63,740 nt of DNA from Phycisphaerales bacterium (GCA_009691705.1 SIAR01000011.1:1-63740), one strand, 5' to 3'. Counted from the stretch's first letter, positions 40,291 to 50,393 are shown. Numbers and translations are program-made. The notes: generated from the letters alone by a model not told the origin.

Positions 40291-41573
40291 GCCGAGCGAT
40301 CCGGTGCATCACTCTCGGCCGGCGGCGCGGGAGTCGCGTTCCAGCGGTGCAGGAGTGCAATCTTGATCGCGACTGAGATGACGAATCCAAAGAGTGCCAT
40401 CCCAATGCAGTAGATAACCAGAACCCGCGTCGAAGTGAGCAGCACGATGGCGGCGATTGCGACGCCGAGTATGGTGAAGGCGCAGGTGATTCCGTAGAGG
40501 GCAAACACGGTCTTCTTCACTGATCCAAGCGCGCGCTTGATTTGGTGATGCAAATGGTTTGCATCTGCGGTGTTCATTGGCACCCCCGCGAGTTTGCGCC
40601 GGATGATCGCGAGCGTCGTGTCGACAATCGGAAGGCCAAAGATGATGAAACCTGCAACGACCATGCTGGGGGATCCCTGCTCGCCGAAGAGCAGGATTGT
40701 GGTCACGCAGAGGTAACCGATTAGCAGACTTCCGCAATCTCCCAGAAAGATCACTGCGGGATTGAAGTTCCACGGCAAGAACCCGAGCATTGTGCCAAGG
40801 AGCGCGAGCGCGAGGATGACCCGCACGCCCACCAAACTGGTGGTCGGATCATCAACTGTGGCGATGGAGGCCAACAGTAACGCGATGGCGAGAAAGCCAG
40901 CGGCCATGATCGCGGTTGATCCAGATAGCAGTCCATCGAGACCGTCAATCAGATTGGCCGAGTTGCACCCCGCGATGATGACGAAGCCAAGGAACGCGGT
41001 GCCGACCCAGTAATAGAGCGCGGCGTTGGGCACGACAAATCCAGCAACAGAAAAGAGTGCTGCTTCTGGCGCGCCGATGAGAGGTTGCAGCACACCAGTC
41101 ACCGCACCGATACCGATCTCGGAATAGGACAGCGCTGCGGCCGCAACTAGTTGTCCGGCAATCTTGAGTCGCGCGTCCCACTTCCAGATGTCGTCGGCGA
41201 GTCCAGTCATCGCGATTGCGCTCGCTCCGATCAGGATCGAGAGCGGAACTGGTGCGAAGTCGGCTGCATCGCCATCGATCAGAATAAAGCTCGCCACCAT
41301 TGCACACATGAAACCGATGAACACGGCGAGACCGCCGAGGTATGCCACGGGAGCCTTGTGATGCTTGCGGTGCAGGTCGGGGGTGTCGATCACTCCCACG
41401 ACCACAGCGACGTGGCGCACAACTGGTGTCGCGGCGAGAGTGATGAGAAAGCCCGCAATGAACACTGGCGAATAGACATTGAGCATCTCAACCGCATCAA
41501 CAAACACCTCACGCACAGGCGCAGGCGCTGGCGTTAGTTGTTCGATGTGCGCCGCTGCCGCTTGCCACATCAT
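40287..41573 (-). CDS. Undecaprenyl-phosphate sugar-1-P transferase (WecA/MraY family)
   Basis: A 428-residue polytopic enzyme of glycosyltransferase family 4, with about ten membrane segments. Motifs: DTPDLHRKHHKAPVAYLGG, GLADDIWKWDARLK, AGCNSANLIDGLDGL, FLGDCGSLLIGY and DANHLHHQ. The HLHHQ box and overall length favour a WecA-type transferase, which moves GlcNAc-1-P or a related sugar phosphate onto undecaprenyl phosphate, rather than MraY. It would make the lipid-linked starter for an exopolysaccharide. It starts 3 nt after the Wzz/kinase stop and overlaps rsmH by 4 nt. The first codons (MMWQAAAAH) may be a non-native extension before Met30. Confidence 0.87.
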   Translation of the reverse strand: MMWQAAAAHIEQLTPAPAPVREVFVDAVEMLNVYSPVFIAGFLITLAATPVVRHVAVVVGVIDTPDLHRKHHKAPVAYLGGLAVFIGFMCAMVASFILIDGDAADFAPVPLSILIGASAIAMTGLADDIWKWDARLKIAGQLVAAAALSYSEIGIGAVTGVLQPLIGAPEAALFSVAGFVVPNAALYYWVGTAFLGFVIIAGCNSANLIDGLDGLLSGSTAIMAAGFLAIALLLASIATVDDPTTSLVGVRVILALALLGTMLGFLPWNFNPAVIFLGDCGSLLIGYLCVTTILLFGEQGSPSMVVAGFIIFGLPIVDTTLAIIRRKLAGVPMNTADANHLHHQIKRALGSVKKTVFALYGITCAFTILGVAIAAIVLLTSTRVLVIYCIGMALFGFVISVAIKIALLHRWNATPAPPAESDAPDRSA

Positions 41574-41576
41574 CCT

Positions 41577-43778
41577 TTACGCGGCTCCTTGGGCGGGAGT
41601 CGGCGTTGAGCTCGTCACAACGTACCCAGTCATGATGCGGGCATTCTTCTTGTAGTAGCCACCCGCCGTCTGCTGTGGACGATTGAGAATTGCCCCGACG
41701 AACTGAGCGCGCTGGGCCTGCAACTGGGCGAGCAAGCGCGTGACAAGCCCGCGTTGATCACTCATTGCGCGCACGACAAGAACAGCGGCATCGACACGAT
41801 TTGCGATGACGATCGACTCTGCTGCGATTGCCGCTGGCGCCGTGTCAACTAACACAAGGTCGTACTTCTCCCGAGCGCTATTGAAGACTTCGGTCGCCCG
41901 CAATGTGTCGAACATTTCGAGGGTTCGCGTGTTGCCCGCGACCATCACGTCGATACCCCGCCCTGCAGTTTGAATAGCGTTTGAAAAATCAACAGTTCCC
42001 GCAAGAACGTCCCCGAATCCTTGCGACTGTTCTGAAAGTGCAAAGCATCGAGCCACCGCTGGCTTTCGAAAATTTGCGTCGATGATCAGTACCCGCTTGC
42101 CGACTACTGCGGCGCTCGACGCGAGATTGCTGATGATCGCGGTCACTCCTGCCTCGGGCATCGCGCAGAAGACTCCAACAACCTTGGCATCTTGCCCGTC
42201 AATCGCCTTCGACATATTTGTAGAAATCTGCCGCAACGACTCAGCCATCGCTGACTGTGGCGCATCGCGAACAACAAACTCAACCTTCTGTGGTTTCGAT
42301 TCATCATCGGCGAGGTCTGGGATCACGCCAAGCATCTTGCCGCTGGTCAGTCCTGCCAAGTCTGCCGCGAATCGAACCCGCTGATCGAGAAACTCACGCA
42401 AGAAGATCACGCCGATTCCCATCGCAATCACAGCGAGCCAGACTCCAGGAAGCACAATCTTCCAATTGGGAAAGGCGAGTTCACGGGGAGTCAGCGACTT
42501 CTGCGAAATATCAACGGGAATGGAGTCTTTGCGCACGCTCGCCAGGCGCAGATCTCCGATGGTCTTTGTGATTTCGTTGCGCTCTGATTCGAGTTGCAAT
42601 TGCTGATCTTTCATCGCTTCAAGGTCTGCAACGCGCGAGGCGAGCTCTTGCACGCGCTTTGACTCAAAGGCGTGGTCGGCCGTCTGTTGCTTCAGCAGAT
42701 CTTCAAGCCCCGATTGACGGTCACTGACCGTCTTGAACTGGGCGTTCAGATCGCGCTTGACGATGTCAGCGAGCACCTTCTCCTTCTGGGCGAGCCCCGA
42801 CGCGAGCAAGTTCATGCTCGCTCGAATCTCAGGATGGTCCGGTCCAAATCGATGCTTCTTGCTCTCGAGACCAACCGTCATGTCGTTGATGTCTCGGCCT
42901 AACTGCAGAAGCACTGGATCGCCCTCCGCCCGTCGAACATCATCTTCGGATGCCTCGAGTCTTCCTTCCAACTTCGCGTTGAGTTGATTGCGCTGCGACT
43001 TGACGAGGCTCAGGTCCATGGTCGTCTCGGCGATTCGGCGAGCAAGCTCTTCGACTCCGCGTTGGGTTTGGCTCGAATCTTCTTCGAAGGATGGGATGTT
43101 CTGTTCGGTAATGAACCGTCGCACCGACGACTTCATTTCGCTGATGCGCTTGTCGAGTTCTTCTTGCTGGCGCACGAAGACTTCTTCGGTCGAGTTGAAC
43201 TTTCGTTCACTTTCACTTCTCAACTCTTTCAGGTAGGTATCGACAATCGTGTTGAGAACCGTGGGCACATCGCTGGCGACGTGGGCGGCCCAATAGATGG
43301 CGAAGAATTGCGTTCCACGGCGATGACCCGCCGAAATGTCATCTTCGAGATCATCCACCGCTTCGTCGATGATGAATTGCCCGTCATCATCCAGAAAATA
43401 CTCATGCCACTTCGTCGTCAAGATGTCGCGATGCGTCATCGCACGTACCAGAATGTCTCGCGAAATCATCTGCTGCGCTTCGGTCTGGGCGAGTCGGGCA
43501 ACCGTTTCTTCTTGCGGCGTGGTTTCTCCGAAGATCTCCTTGGCATCACCTAACTGGCTGCGCAATCGCAAGACGACCTGTCCGCTATAAATCGGGAAGA
43601 CGACCGCGGCTCCAAGTTGGAATGCCCCTGAGACGAAGATCCCCGCGACCGCCCACATCACAATCGTCTTCCAGTGTTGCCGCAGCACGCGCACTGGATC
43701 GATTGTCGCCGCACGACTCGGCGCACGACTCACAGGTTGTCGTGACGGAGAACTCGGATTCGAAGTGGTGGGTGGCAT
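41577..43778 (-). CDS. Wzz-type chain-length protein with degenerate BY-kinase domain
   Basis: A 733-residue inner-membrane protein. Start 43778 has a GGAG and follows the TPR gene by 17 nt. Order: basic Pro/Ser-rich head, TM1 (IVMWAVAGIFVSGAFQL), Wzz domain, long coiled coil (about 180-420), TM2 (VWLAVIAMGIGVIFL), then an MRP/ParA-type kinase domain. The P-loop reads AMPEAGVT where BY-kinases have GEGK[ST], so the catalytic Lys is Val. The Walker A' is IIDANFRKP (Asp replaced by Asn), while LVLVDTAPA (Walker B) is kept. The tail has few tyrosines (GGYYKKN and TGYVV). It probably controls chain length without normal kinase activity. Confidence 0.88.
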   Translation of the reverse strand: MPPTTSNPSSPSRQPVSRAPSRAATIDPVRVLRQHWKTIVMWAVAGIFVSGAFQLGAAVVFPIYSGQVVLRLRSQLGDAKEIFGETTPQEETVARLAQTEAQQMISRDILVRAMTHRDILTTKWHEYFLDDDGQFIIDEAVDDLEDDISAGHRRGTQFFAIYWAAHVASDVPTVLNTIVDTYLKELRSESERKFNSTEEVFVRQQEELDKRISEMKSSVRRFITEQNIPSFEEDSSQTQRGVEELARRIAETTMDLSLVKSQRNQLNAKLEGRLEASEDDVRRAEGDPVLLQLGRDINDMTVGLESKKHRFGPDHPEIRASMNLLASGLAQKEKVLADIVKRDLNAQFKTVSDRQSGLEDLLKQQTADHAFESKRVQELASRVADLEAMKDQQLQLESERNEITKTIGDLRLASVRKDSIPVDISQKSLTPRELAFPNWKIVLPGVWLAVIAMGIGVIFLREFLDQRVRFAADLAGLTSGKMLGVIPDLADDESKPQKVEFVVRDAPQSAMAESLRQISTNMSKAIDGQDAKVVGVFCAMPEAGVTAIISNLASSAAVVGKRVLIIDANFRKPAVARCFALSEQSQGFGDVLAGTVDFSNAIQTAGRGIDVMVAGNTRTLEMFDTLRATEVFNSAREKYDLVLVDTAPAAIAAESIVIANRVDAAVLVVRAMSDQRGLVTRLLAQLQAQRAQFVGAILNRPQQTAGGYYKKNARIMTGYVVTSSTPTPAQGAA

Positions 43779-43795
43779 TGGAATCTTTGACTCCT

Positions 43796-46700
43796 TTAGC
43801 GCGGAGAGGCTGAAAGCAGTTTTTCTACGATGGCACACTCCGCGGCAGCATCAGCGTCGGCGGTGAGTGCCTTCGCTCGTGTGATGGATAGGACCGCGTC
43901 TGCGTGCCTACCAGCGGCCAATTGCGCAGCAGCGAGATGCGCAAAGACCATCGCGCTTGGTTGAATTCGTGACGCGCGACCTAGCAGGGTGATTGCCTCG
44001 GGATACTCTCCAACCTTCGTCAGCGCGTATCCCAGAGTGTCCATCAAGTCGGTGCTGATGGGATAGTCAATGAGCGCTTTGCGCGCGCGCTTCACAGCCT
44101 GCGCTGCTTTGTTGAGATCTCGCGCTTCGATGTACGCAATATTGTTGAGCGCAGCCATGTCAGTTGGGTTGAAGCTGAGCGACTTTTCGAACGAATCAGC
44201 TGCCAACGCGAAGTTACCCACCCGATACTCGAGACCTCCCAACACCCGCAGAGCGTTGAACTTCTGCGCGTTGTCTTCTCCGAGTTCGAGCGCGCGCGTC
44301 GCGTAACTGCGCGCCTTCGCGTAGCCGGACGGTCCAGACTCGAGGAATCGCTGGGAGACCGCCCGACAGAGCGAACTGTCAGGCTTGTCGGCACACGCCT
44401 CGAGAACAAACTTTTCGAACTCTGCGGTCTGTGCAAACGGGAAAAGTGTCGAGACACTTAGCACCCACGGGTCGGTCAACTCGCCATGCGATTGGCCAAC
44501 CAACTTGTACATGTCACGCAGTTGCACCATCCCCTGGGTTCGCTGTCGATCGCTGTCTGCTGAACCAGCGATCGCCGCCGCACCGATCATTTGAAGAAAT
44601 GGCACGGAGGCTGTGCTGTCAGAAGTCGTTCGTAGCACCCCGAGGATGCCTTCAAAGTCTGGTGGAATGTTTGTCGCCCGCATCACGAGTGAAGTGGTGA
44701 GAGCACTTTGATCCCTCGTGATCGAGTACATCTGTTGGTAGTCCGCGGCAGCATCGAGCGTCTTTCCTGCCGCGATGTGGGCTTCGGCAAGTACCTTCCA
44801 CCAGGTTGGGTTCTTGGGTTCGGCCGCAAGTACTTCTTCGACCGCGCGAATCGCACCGGTGTAATCACCAGCAGCAAGGAGATACCCAATCAACGAACGT
44901 CGTGCATCTTGCATTCGTGGATTCTGCCCCGTGAACTGACGCACGGTCTGAGTCGCGGCGCCGAGATCGCCCTCTTCGAGTTGCAGCGAGGCCAGCAATC
45001 GCACTGCAGGCCAGTAGTTGCCCTGGAGTTCTATTCCGCGCAAGGCGTCTGCTTTCGCCTTCTTGAGGAGTTCGACGTCGCCCGTGCGCTGATAGCGGCG
45101 CTGCGCTGATCCGCCGCGCACAACAAACGGCACTCCGCTCGATGGATCTAGCCGCATCGCATGCTCGATAGCCTGTGAGAAATCGCTGACCTTCTTTGCG
45201 GATTCCTCTGGAGTAAACGTTGAGAAAGACTCTTCGAGTTCAGCGTTGGCGATGTCTGCTGCGAGCAGTTGGTCGCTAAATGTGTCACCCGATGGCGACA
45301 ACTTTGCGACTTGCTCGATCGCCTCTCGCGCCCCAGCAAAGTCGCGCACCTCAGTGCGCAACGCCGCGAGTTGACGGGCAATGTCGATCGATGGCTTCTT
45401 GGCAAGCTCAGTGGTCAACAAAGCGATCGCCCGCCTGGGCTGATGGCGCTCCGACCAAAGTATCGAAATCATAAGCGCCGCATCGTGGGACTCTCCTTGT
45501 GAATCCGCCATCGCGCGGTCTAGGCTCTGTTGCGCGTCATCGATTCGCTCAGCTTCGAGTTGGAGTTCGCCAAGATCCATCCACGACGCCCACGCCTTGA
45601 TTCCAGTCGACTTTTCCGCCATTACGGTCAATGCGGCTATCGCCTCGGTGCCGCGTCCAGCGCGCTGCATCGAAGCTCCATACGTGCGCGTGCTCGCGCG
45701 GTCTGCTGGGTTGATTCGCATCAAGCGTTCGAAGATCGCTTGAGCCTCTTCATGGTGATTGCGCGAAAGCAATTCGAGTTCTTGCGCTTGACGGTCACGA
45801 CCTAACGCCTCCCACTCCTTTGGTGGAAAGGTCGCAGTTCCATCATTGTTAAAAATGAGCTCACGCGTTGGAGGCGTACTCATCAAAATGCGCATGAGTT
45901 GTCGGGCATTGTCCGCGTCCGCCGGACGGATTGCGTACATGCGCCGCCGTCCAAGCAAAGTGTCAGAAATATTTCCGAATTGACTCTCGAGGTCAAGATA
46001 CGCACTTCGCACCTCCGACGACTGTGGCATGGCAAGCATGGCGGACCGCATCACCTCTCGGGCGCGGTCCAACTTTCCGTGCCGACTGAGCAGCGCTGAA
46101 TAGAGTTGAATCGTGATGAGGTCATTGGGGCGCCGCTGATACGACTTCGCATAAGCCTCCTCAGCCCCTGCAACATCGCCAAGCCGCTCACGGGCGAATC
46201 CGAGCAATCGATACCCAGTCGCACTCGCGCTCGGCAGTTCTTGCGCTTGTTCGAAGAGTTCGGCTGCTGTCTTGAAGTCCTTGCGCTCAGCGGCGACACG
46301 ACCGCGCAGCAGGAGCGGCACCGTTGGATCTGTGCTGTGTTTTTCTGCAAGTTCGATCAGTTTGGCGTACTGCGCTTCACTCTTTGCTACGGTCGCTTCA
46401 ACGAAGAGTCGGTCGAGGAGTGCGGCATCGCCTGGAGCGACTTCAATCGCCTTGGCCACGGCAACCTTTGAGGCTGCCTCGGCTTCGGAAACATCTGCGG
46501 TCAGAGCGGCAACCTCTGCGGGTGCACTCACCAAAACCCGCGATTTCAAGTTGTCGCGCAAGTTGAGCAGTGCGATTGCTAAATCAACTGTCTTCTCGGT
46601 CGCCGAGCGCTGCGAGAGGTCGACGAACAAGGCCACGCGACCAACAGGGGTGCCCACGCCCGAAATGACCTGAAGACGCTGGAGCGCCTCATCGGTTGGA

Positions 46701-48619
46701 TTCGCGACGAGAAACTCGCCAACCAACTTGTTCGCTTTTGGTGCATCTCCCTTGAAAAGAATCCATTGCACAAGGGTTCTCTGCAAACGCAGGTCGGTTG
46801 GAAACCGCTCAAGTGCGGTCCGGATCTGAGTGAGCGCCTCGTCGATGTTTCCCTCATTTGCGGCGAGTTCAGCGTCGCCAAGAATCTTGATGATTGGATC
46901 AGACAGATTGAGAGATCCATCTCCTCCCACCTTGTTAAGCATCGCCATCATCTCAAGCGCGCCTGAGTTGGTGGGGTCTTTGCCAAGCATGAAGTCCAGC
47001 GTGCGCTTTGCGTCGCTGATGCGTCCGAGTTGCCCCTGAATTCGCGCACGAACCAAGAGAAACTGCCCGACATCAGGATGCTCCTCGAGCGCCCGCTCGA
47101 TCTTGAGGAGTGCAGCGCCCGGCTCACCTCGCTCGAGCAGGCTGATGGCTGCGATGAGATATAGCTCGGGCGCAACATTTTTCTGTCGAATGAACACCTC
47201 TTCGAGTCTCGTCACCGCAGTCAGGTAATCCTGCTGCGCGAAGGCCACCTTTGCATCGGCCCGGATCAGTGCAAGTTCGCCTTCACGACCTTGGATGATT
47301 GTTGCGATGCGTTGGCGATCTGCCTTGACATTAGCCAGCGCGGTGGACTTCTCATCGTCAGTCACGGCGCCCTCCCACTGCGCGAAATCCAGTTCAAAGA
47401 TCTGCTCAATCGCAGTGACTTTCACCTCATCTGAATAGGCAGCGAGGATTGAGACCTTGGGGGACGGAATGTTCAGCAACTGTTCGAACGACTTTCGCGC
47501 GGCATCGAACTGCTCGATACTGCGCTGCATGCGCCCGAGCGCCCCAATCTCCAACATCGCCGCTGGGTTACGAGCAATGTAGGCCTGCAATATCTCTACC
47601 GCTCTTGCGGTCATTGTTGGATCGCTGATCGTTCCGATGACACCGACAAAGTTTTGCATGACATCGCCTGGCAGGTTGCCGCAGGTTCCGAAGTCTGGAG
47701 AATCTCGGTCGGATCCCTTCCACAGCAGTGGATCAGCGACCGCCGCGATCGCTGCAGGCGTCGCGAGTGGATTGCGAGCGCGTCGTCGATCAACCAAGTG
47801 TTCGAGCTCAACGATACTGAGCATGACGCTGTCGGGATGGAGACCGCGCGCCTGCGCGAGGACGGCGTCGTACTGGGCTGAACGGGCAACTGCTTCCGTT
47901 GTCCGGCTGGCTGCGGCGAGACGGCTCGAATCTTCAGCAATGGATCGCAGATACTCCGCCCAGATACTCGCGTCGGCTGGAAACTCCTTGAGATACACCC
48001 TGGCAGACTCCTCTCCAGCCGCGCGTTCCGATGTCGACAACACACCGCCTTGCCTCAATGCCGCCTTCACGCTCAAGGCCCGAATTGTTGCGACTTGTGG
48101 TGACGAAGCGGGAAGTCGGTCGAGGGCCTCGGTGGCGACCTTCGCAACTTCCACCCATAGCCCTGGCTCCCCGAAGAGTTGTGCCCGCTCGTTGAGTGCG
48201 GCGAGCAGACCCATCCACTGCTCTCCATCAAGAGGTGCCGAACGCGTGCGGCGACGCAGCAGCGACTCGCGACGGAGATAGAGCTCTTGCGCATCACCCG
48301 AAGTCTTTGGGGTCATGAGCGCAAGCGTGTCGAGAATCTTTTGGTTGTACATCAGATTGTTGGGCTTCTTGCTCACGGCGCGGCCGTAGCGGCTGATTGC
48401 TTCTTGATACTTCTTGTATGCCTCATCGACATTTCCGGCACTCTCGGCGGCTCGTGCTGCCACCATGCACTCATCGCCAATGCGGATGTTGCGTTCTGGC
48501 GCGACTGTAATCTGGTAGTACGCGATGCCTCCGAGCACGAGCCCGACGAAGAGCATGAGTCCGATGCCGAGGGTTAGAAACTTGCGGTTGAACTTTGATT
48601 TCTTTGCGGGATTTGCCAT
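43796..48619 (-). CDS. Giant TPR membrane protein of the exosortase/EPS locus
   Basis: A 1607-residue protein. A basic cytoplasmic head and one membrane helix (LTLGIGLMLFVGLVLGG) are followed by about 1550 residues of TPR and TPR-like repeats (for example AYKKYQEAISRYGRAV, GYRLLGFARERLGDVAG, FNPTDMAALNNIAYIEA). It is likely periplasmic and comparable in role to the PrsT-type TPR proteins that accompany exosortase EPS clusters, but it is anchored by a helix, not a lipobox. It begins 3 nt after EpsI. It may scaffold polymerisation and export. No enzyme motif is visible. Confidence 0.85.
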   Translation of the reverse strand: MANPAKKSKFNRKFLTLGIGLMLFVGLVLGGIAYYQITVAPERNIRIGDECMVAARAAESAGNVDEAYKKYQEAISRYGRAVSKKPNNLMYNQKILDTLALMTPKTSGDAQELYLRRESLLRRRTRSAPLDGEQWMGLLAALNERAQLFGEPGLWVEVAKVATEALDRLPASSPQVATIRALSVKAALRQGGVLSTSERAAGEESARVYLKEFPADASIWAEYLRSIAEDSSRLAAASRTTEAVARSAQYDAVLAQARGLHPDSVMLSIVELEHLVDRRRARNPLATPAAIAAVADPLLWKGSDRDSPDFGTCGNLPGDVMQNFVGVIGTISDPTMTARAVEILQAYIARNPAAMLEIGALGRMQRSIEQFDAARKSFEQLLNIPSPKVSILAAYSDEVKVTAIEQIFELDFAQWEGAVTDDEKSTALANVKADRQRIATIIQGREGELALIRADAKVAFAQQDYLTAVTRLEEVFIRQKNVAPELYLIAAISLLERGEPGAALLKIERALEEHPDVGQFLLVRARIQGQLGRISDAKRTLDFMLGKDPTNSGALEMMAMLNKVGGDGSLNLSDPIIKILGDAELAANEGNIDEALTQIRTALERFPTDLRLQRTLVQWILFKGDAPKANKLVGEFLVANPTDEALQRLQVISGVGTPVGRVALFVDLSQRSATEKTVDLAIALLNLRDNLKSRVLVSAPAEVAALTADVSEAEAASKVAVAKAIEVAPGDAALLDRLFVEATVAKSEAQYAKLIELAEKHSTDPTVPLLLRGRVAAERKDFKTAAELFEQAQELPSASATGYRLLGFARERLGDVAGAEEAYAKSYQRRPNDLITIQLYSALLSRHGKLDRAREVMRSAMLAMPQSSEVRSAYLDLESQFGNISDTLLGRRRMYAIRPADADNARQLMRILMSTPPTRELIFNNDGTATFPPKEWEALGRDRQAQELELLSRNHHEEAQAIFERLMRINPADRASTRTYGASMQRAGRGTEAIAALTVMAEKSTGIKAWASWMDLGELQLEAERIDDAQQSLDRAMADSQGESHDAALMISILWSERHQPRRAIALLTTELAKKPSIDIARQLAALRTEVRDFAGAREAIEQVAKLSPSGDTFSDQLLAADIANAELEESFSTFTPEESAKKVSDFSQAIEHAMRLDPSSGVPFVVRGGSAQRRYQRTGDVELLKKAKADALRGIELQGNYWPAVRLLASLQLEEGDLGAATQTVRQFTGQNPRMQDARRSLIGYLLAAGDYTGAIRAVEEVLAAEPKNPTWWKVLAEAHIAAGKTLDAAADYQQMYSITRDQSALTTSLVMRATNIPPDFEGILGVLRTTSDSTASVPFLQMIGAAAIAGSADSDRQRTQGMVQLRDMYKLVGQSHGELTDPWVLSVSTLFPFAQTAEFEKFVLEACADKPDSSLCRAVSQRFLESGPSGYAKARSYATRALELGEDNAQKFNALRVLGGLEYRVGNFALAADSFEKSLSFNPTDMAALNNIAYIEARDLNKAAQAVKRARKALIDYPISTDLMDTLGYALTKVGEYPEAITLLGRASRIQPSAMVFAHLAAAQLAAGRHADAVLSITRAKALTADADAAAECAIVEKLLSASPR

Positions 48620-48622
48620 GGC

Positions 48623-49465
48623 TTAGTTTTCCTTCGATTGAGAGTCTTCGATCGCCGACCAATCGGGCAGTCGGCGCATGAGAGGCGGAAGCAGTTCAGC
48701 GAGTAATTCCGATGCGAATTCGGTCCAAAGTGCGAGAGCGCCATCGCCATTTGGCAGGAGCGCGCTCAACTGAACCTTACAGTAATAGGCGTAACGGCTA
48801 GAGAGGTCGAATGCGTAGGTTCTCACCACGTAGGGAGAGGGGGTCATTCGACCGTTTGCGATGAAGAGATATCCGCCAACCATCCGCAGATTCGGGTTCT
48901 TTTCATCCTGAAAGACGGTCACAGACATCGCCGTCTCACCCACAGGTAGCAGCACGCTTTCTTCAACGCGTGTCACGTGATCGGTGACGCGAGCGACTGG
49001 ATACGCATCGCCCGTCGCTTGATTCTTTGGTCCAGATTTGAGATCCCACTGCGCGCGATCGATGGGGACGATCACCGTTTGCGGTTGGCTGACCATCGTC
49101 AATCCTGCCGCGCCCCAGCAGCGTTCGGGCACATGCGGCACTGCGTCGACCATCCCCGTGTAGTAGGCGATGTGCACGGTGACGACTCCGCTTTGTGGAT
49201 TGCCGTCGAGCGCATACTGTCGGTCGAGGTAGAGCTTTGTTCCGAGGCTCTCAGTCATCGCCTCACCCATGCGTGAGTCAACCCCTATGCGCTTCCAACG
49301 ACCGAGCTTTGTTGGAATCGTGTCGAGCGCTCCACGAAGCGCAACTGGTTCCTTGCGCAGGTAGAGATTGAGTTGTGAAACACCGGCGCGAAACCCGATG
49401 GTTGAAATCACGAGCAACCCGACCAGAGCGAAGAATGCGATGCGAATGGACGGACTAAATCGCAT
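48623..49465 (-). CDS. Exosortase-associated EpsI-family protein
   Basis: A 280-residue protein with one N-terminal membrane helix (FFALVGLLVISTIGF) and a periplasmic domain of the EpsI (DUF3485) type. The hallmark HVPERCW segment lies near residues 110-118, with LGRWKRIGVD before it and YCKVQLSALLP later. EpsI occurs either fused to exosortase or next to it in EPS-type loci; its exact function is not settled. It overlaps the exosortase stop by 11 nt, so the two are coupled. Confidence 0.88.
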   Translation of the reverse strand: MRFSPSIRIAFFALVGLLVISTIGFRAGVSQLNLYLRKEPVALRGALDTIPTKLGRWKRIGVDSRMGEAMTESLGTKLYLDRQYALDGNPQSGVVTVHIAYYTGMVDAVPHVPERCWGAAGLTMVSQPQTVIVPIDRAQWDLKSGPKNQATGDAYPVARVTDHVTRVEESVLLPVGETAMSVTVFQDEKNPNLRMVGGYLFIANGRMTPSPYVVRTYAFDLSSRYAYYCKVQLSALLPNGDGALALWTEFASELLAELLPPLMRRLPDWSAIEDSQSKEN

Positions 49466-50393
49466 CGGGTGATCCCGATGGTTGCTCGGTCATGTTTCGA
49501 ATCGCCCAGAGTGTTCCCATGTAGAAGAAGAGGGCTGGCAGCATCCAGACGACCCCGACGAGTTCATGAAACTCTCCGTCCAGAAAGTTCTGATCAAACT
49601 GGGTGAGGATCCCAAGCGATGCCACGCGGATGATGTTGACAGCGATTGCGATGGGAACTCCTAGCGCCACGAGCAGCACTCTCTGCCATACGGAGGTGAG
49701 ATTTGTGCGTGCCAGAAAGACTCCCAGTGCAAGAAAGGCGACCAGCATGCGCATTCCTGAACAGGCTTCGGCGACATTCAGCGGGTGGGCGATTCCGTCT
49801 GCCCAGACAGTCAGCGTGTTGCCGCTGCGTTCGACTTCGGTGCCGATGACGACGAGCAAAATTTGCGCGCCGACCGCCGCGATGTCTTGCAGTTGAAATG
49901 TGATCTTGTTGAGTAAGACCTCAGAGACGGTCTGTCCGAAAACGCAAGTAAACGCGAGTGGAAACCAAAGCCAGCGCATCGCCGCGCTTCCAAAAAGCAA
50001 CCACGCCGTCCCGAAGAGCGCGATGGTCGGTCCAAGGGACATGATGTTGTGGTGATAGAGCGGCTTTGGTCCAAAGACGCAGAGCATGTACCAAGCGACG
50101 CCGATGAGTACCGGCAGCAATCCCCACCAACATTGTGCGAAGGGTTGAAGTGCGCGCAATTCGCTTCGGCGAAGCCATACGAAATAGCCCGAGACGATCG
50201 GGATGATGAGTGTGTGACCCCAGTCGCTCGGCTGCGACCAAGCGAAGCTCACCTGCCGTTGAAAGAAGTCAAAGAAGACGACGCCAAACAGTGCGAGCAC
50301 GACGAGCCCTGCGCCGATTGCGAGCGCGACGGACGCGACGATCTCCTTCGCATCGTCTGATCGTGTGTCTGTGGTTGGAAGAACAGTTGTCAA
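49455..50393 (-). CDS. Exosortase (transmembrane cysteine transpeptidase)
   Basis: A 312-residue protein with about eight membrane helices. The catalytic triad of exosortases is present: Cys211 in NVAEACSGMRML, Arg256 in NIIRVASLG, and His276 in GEFHELVGV. Exosortases cleave C-terminal PEP-CTERM-like signals and hand proteins on to the cell surface. The TTG start at 50393 is weak and a later start cannot be excluded. It lies between the Wza-like exporter (83-nt gap) and EpsI. No protein in this window ends with a recognisable PEP-CTERM signal, so substrates must be elsewhere or diverged. Confidence 0.9.
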   Translation of the reverse strand: MTTVLPTTDTRSDDAKEIVASVALAIGAGLVVLALFGVVFFDFFQRQVSFAWSQPSDWGHTLIIPIVSGYFVWLRRSELRALQPFAQCWWGLLPVLIGVAWYMLCVFGPKPLYHHNIMSLGPTIALFGTAWLLFGSAAMRWLWFPLAFTCVFGQTVSEVLLNKITFQLQDIAAVGAQILLVVIGTEVERSGNTLTVWADGIAHPLNVAEACSGMRMLVAFLALGVFLARTNLTSVWQRVLLVALGVPIAIAVNIIRVASLGILTQFDQNFLDGEFHELVGVVWMLPALFFYMGTLWAIRNMTEQPSGSPDAI

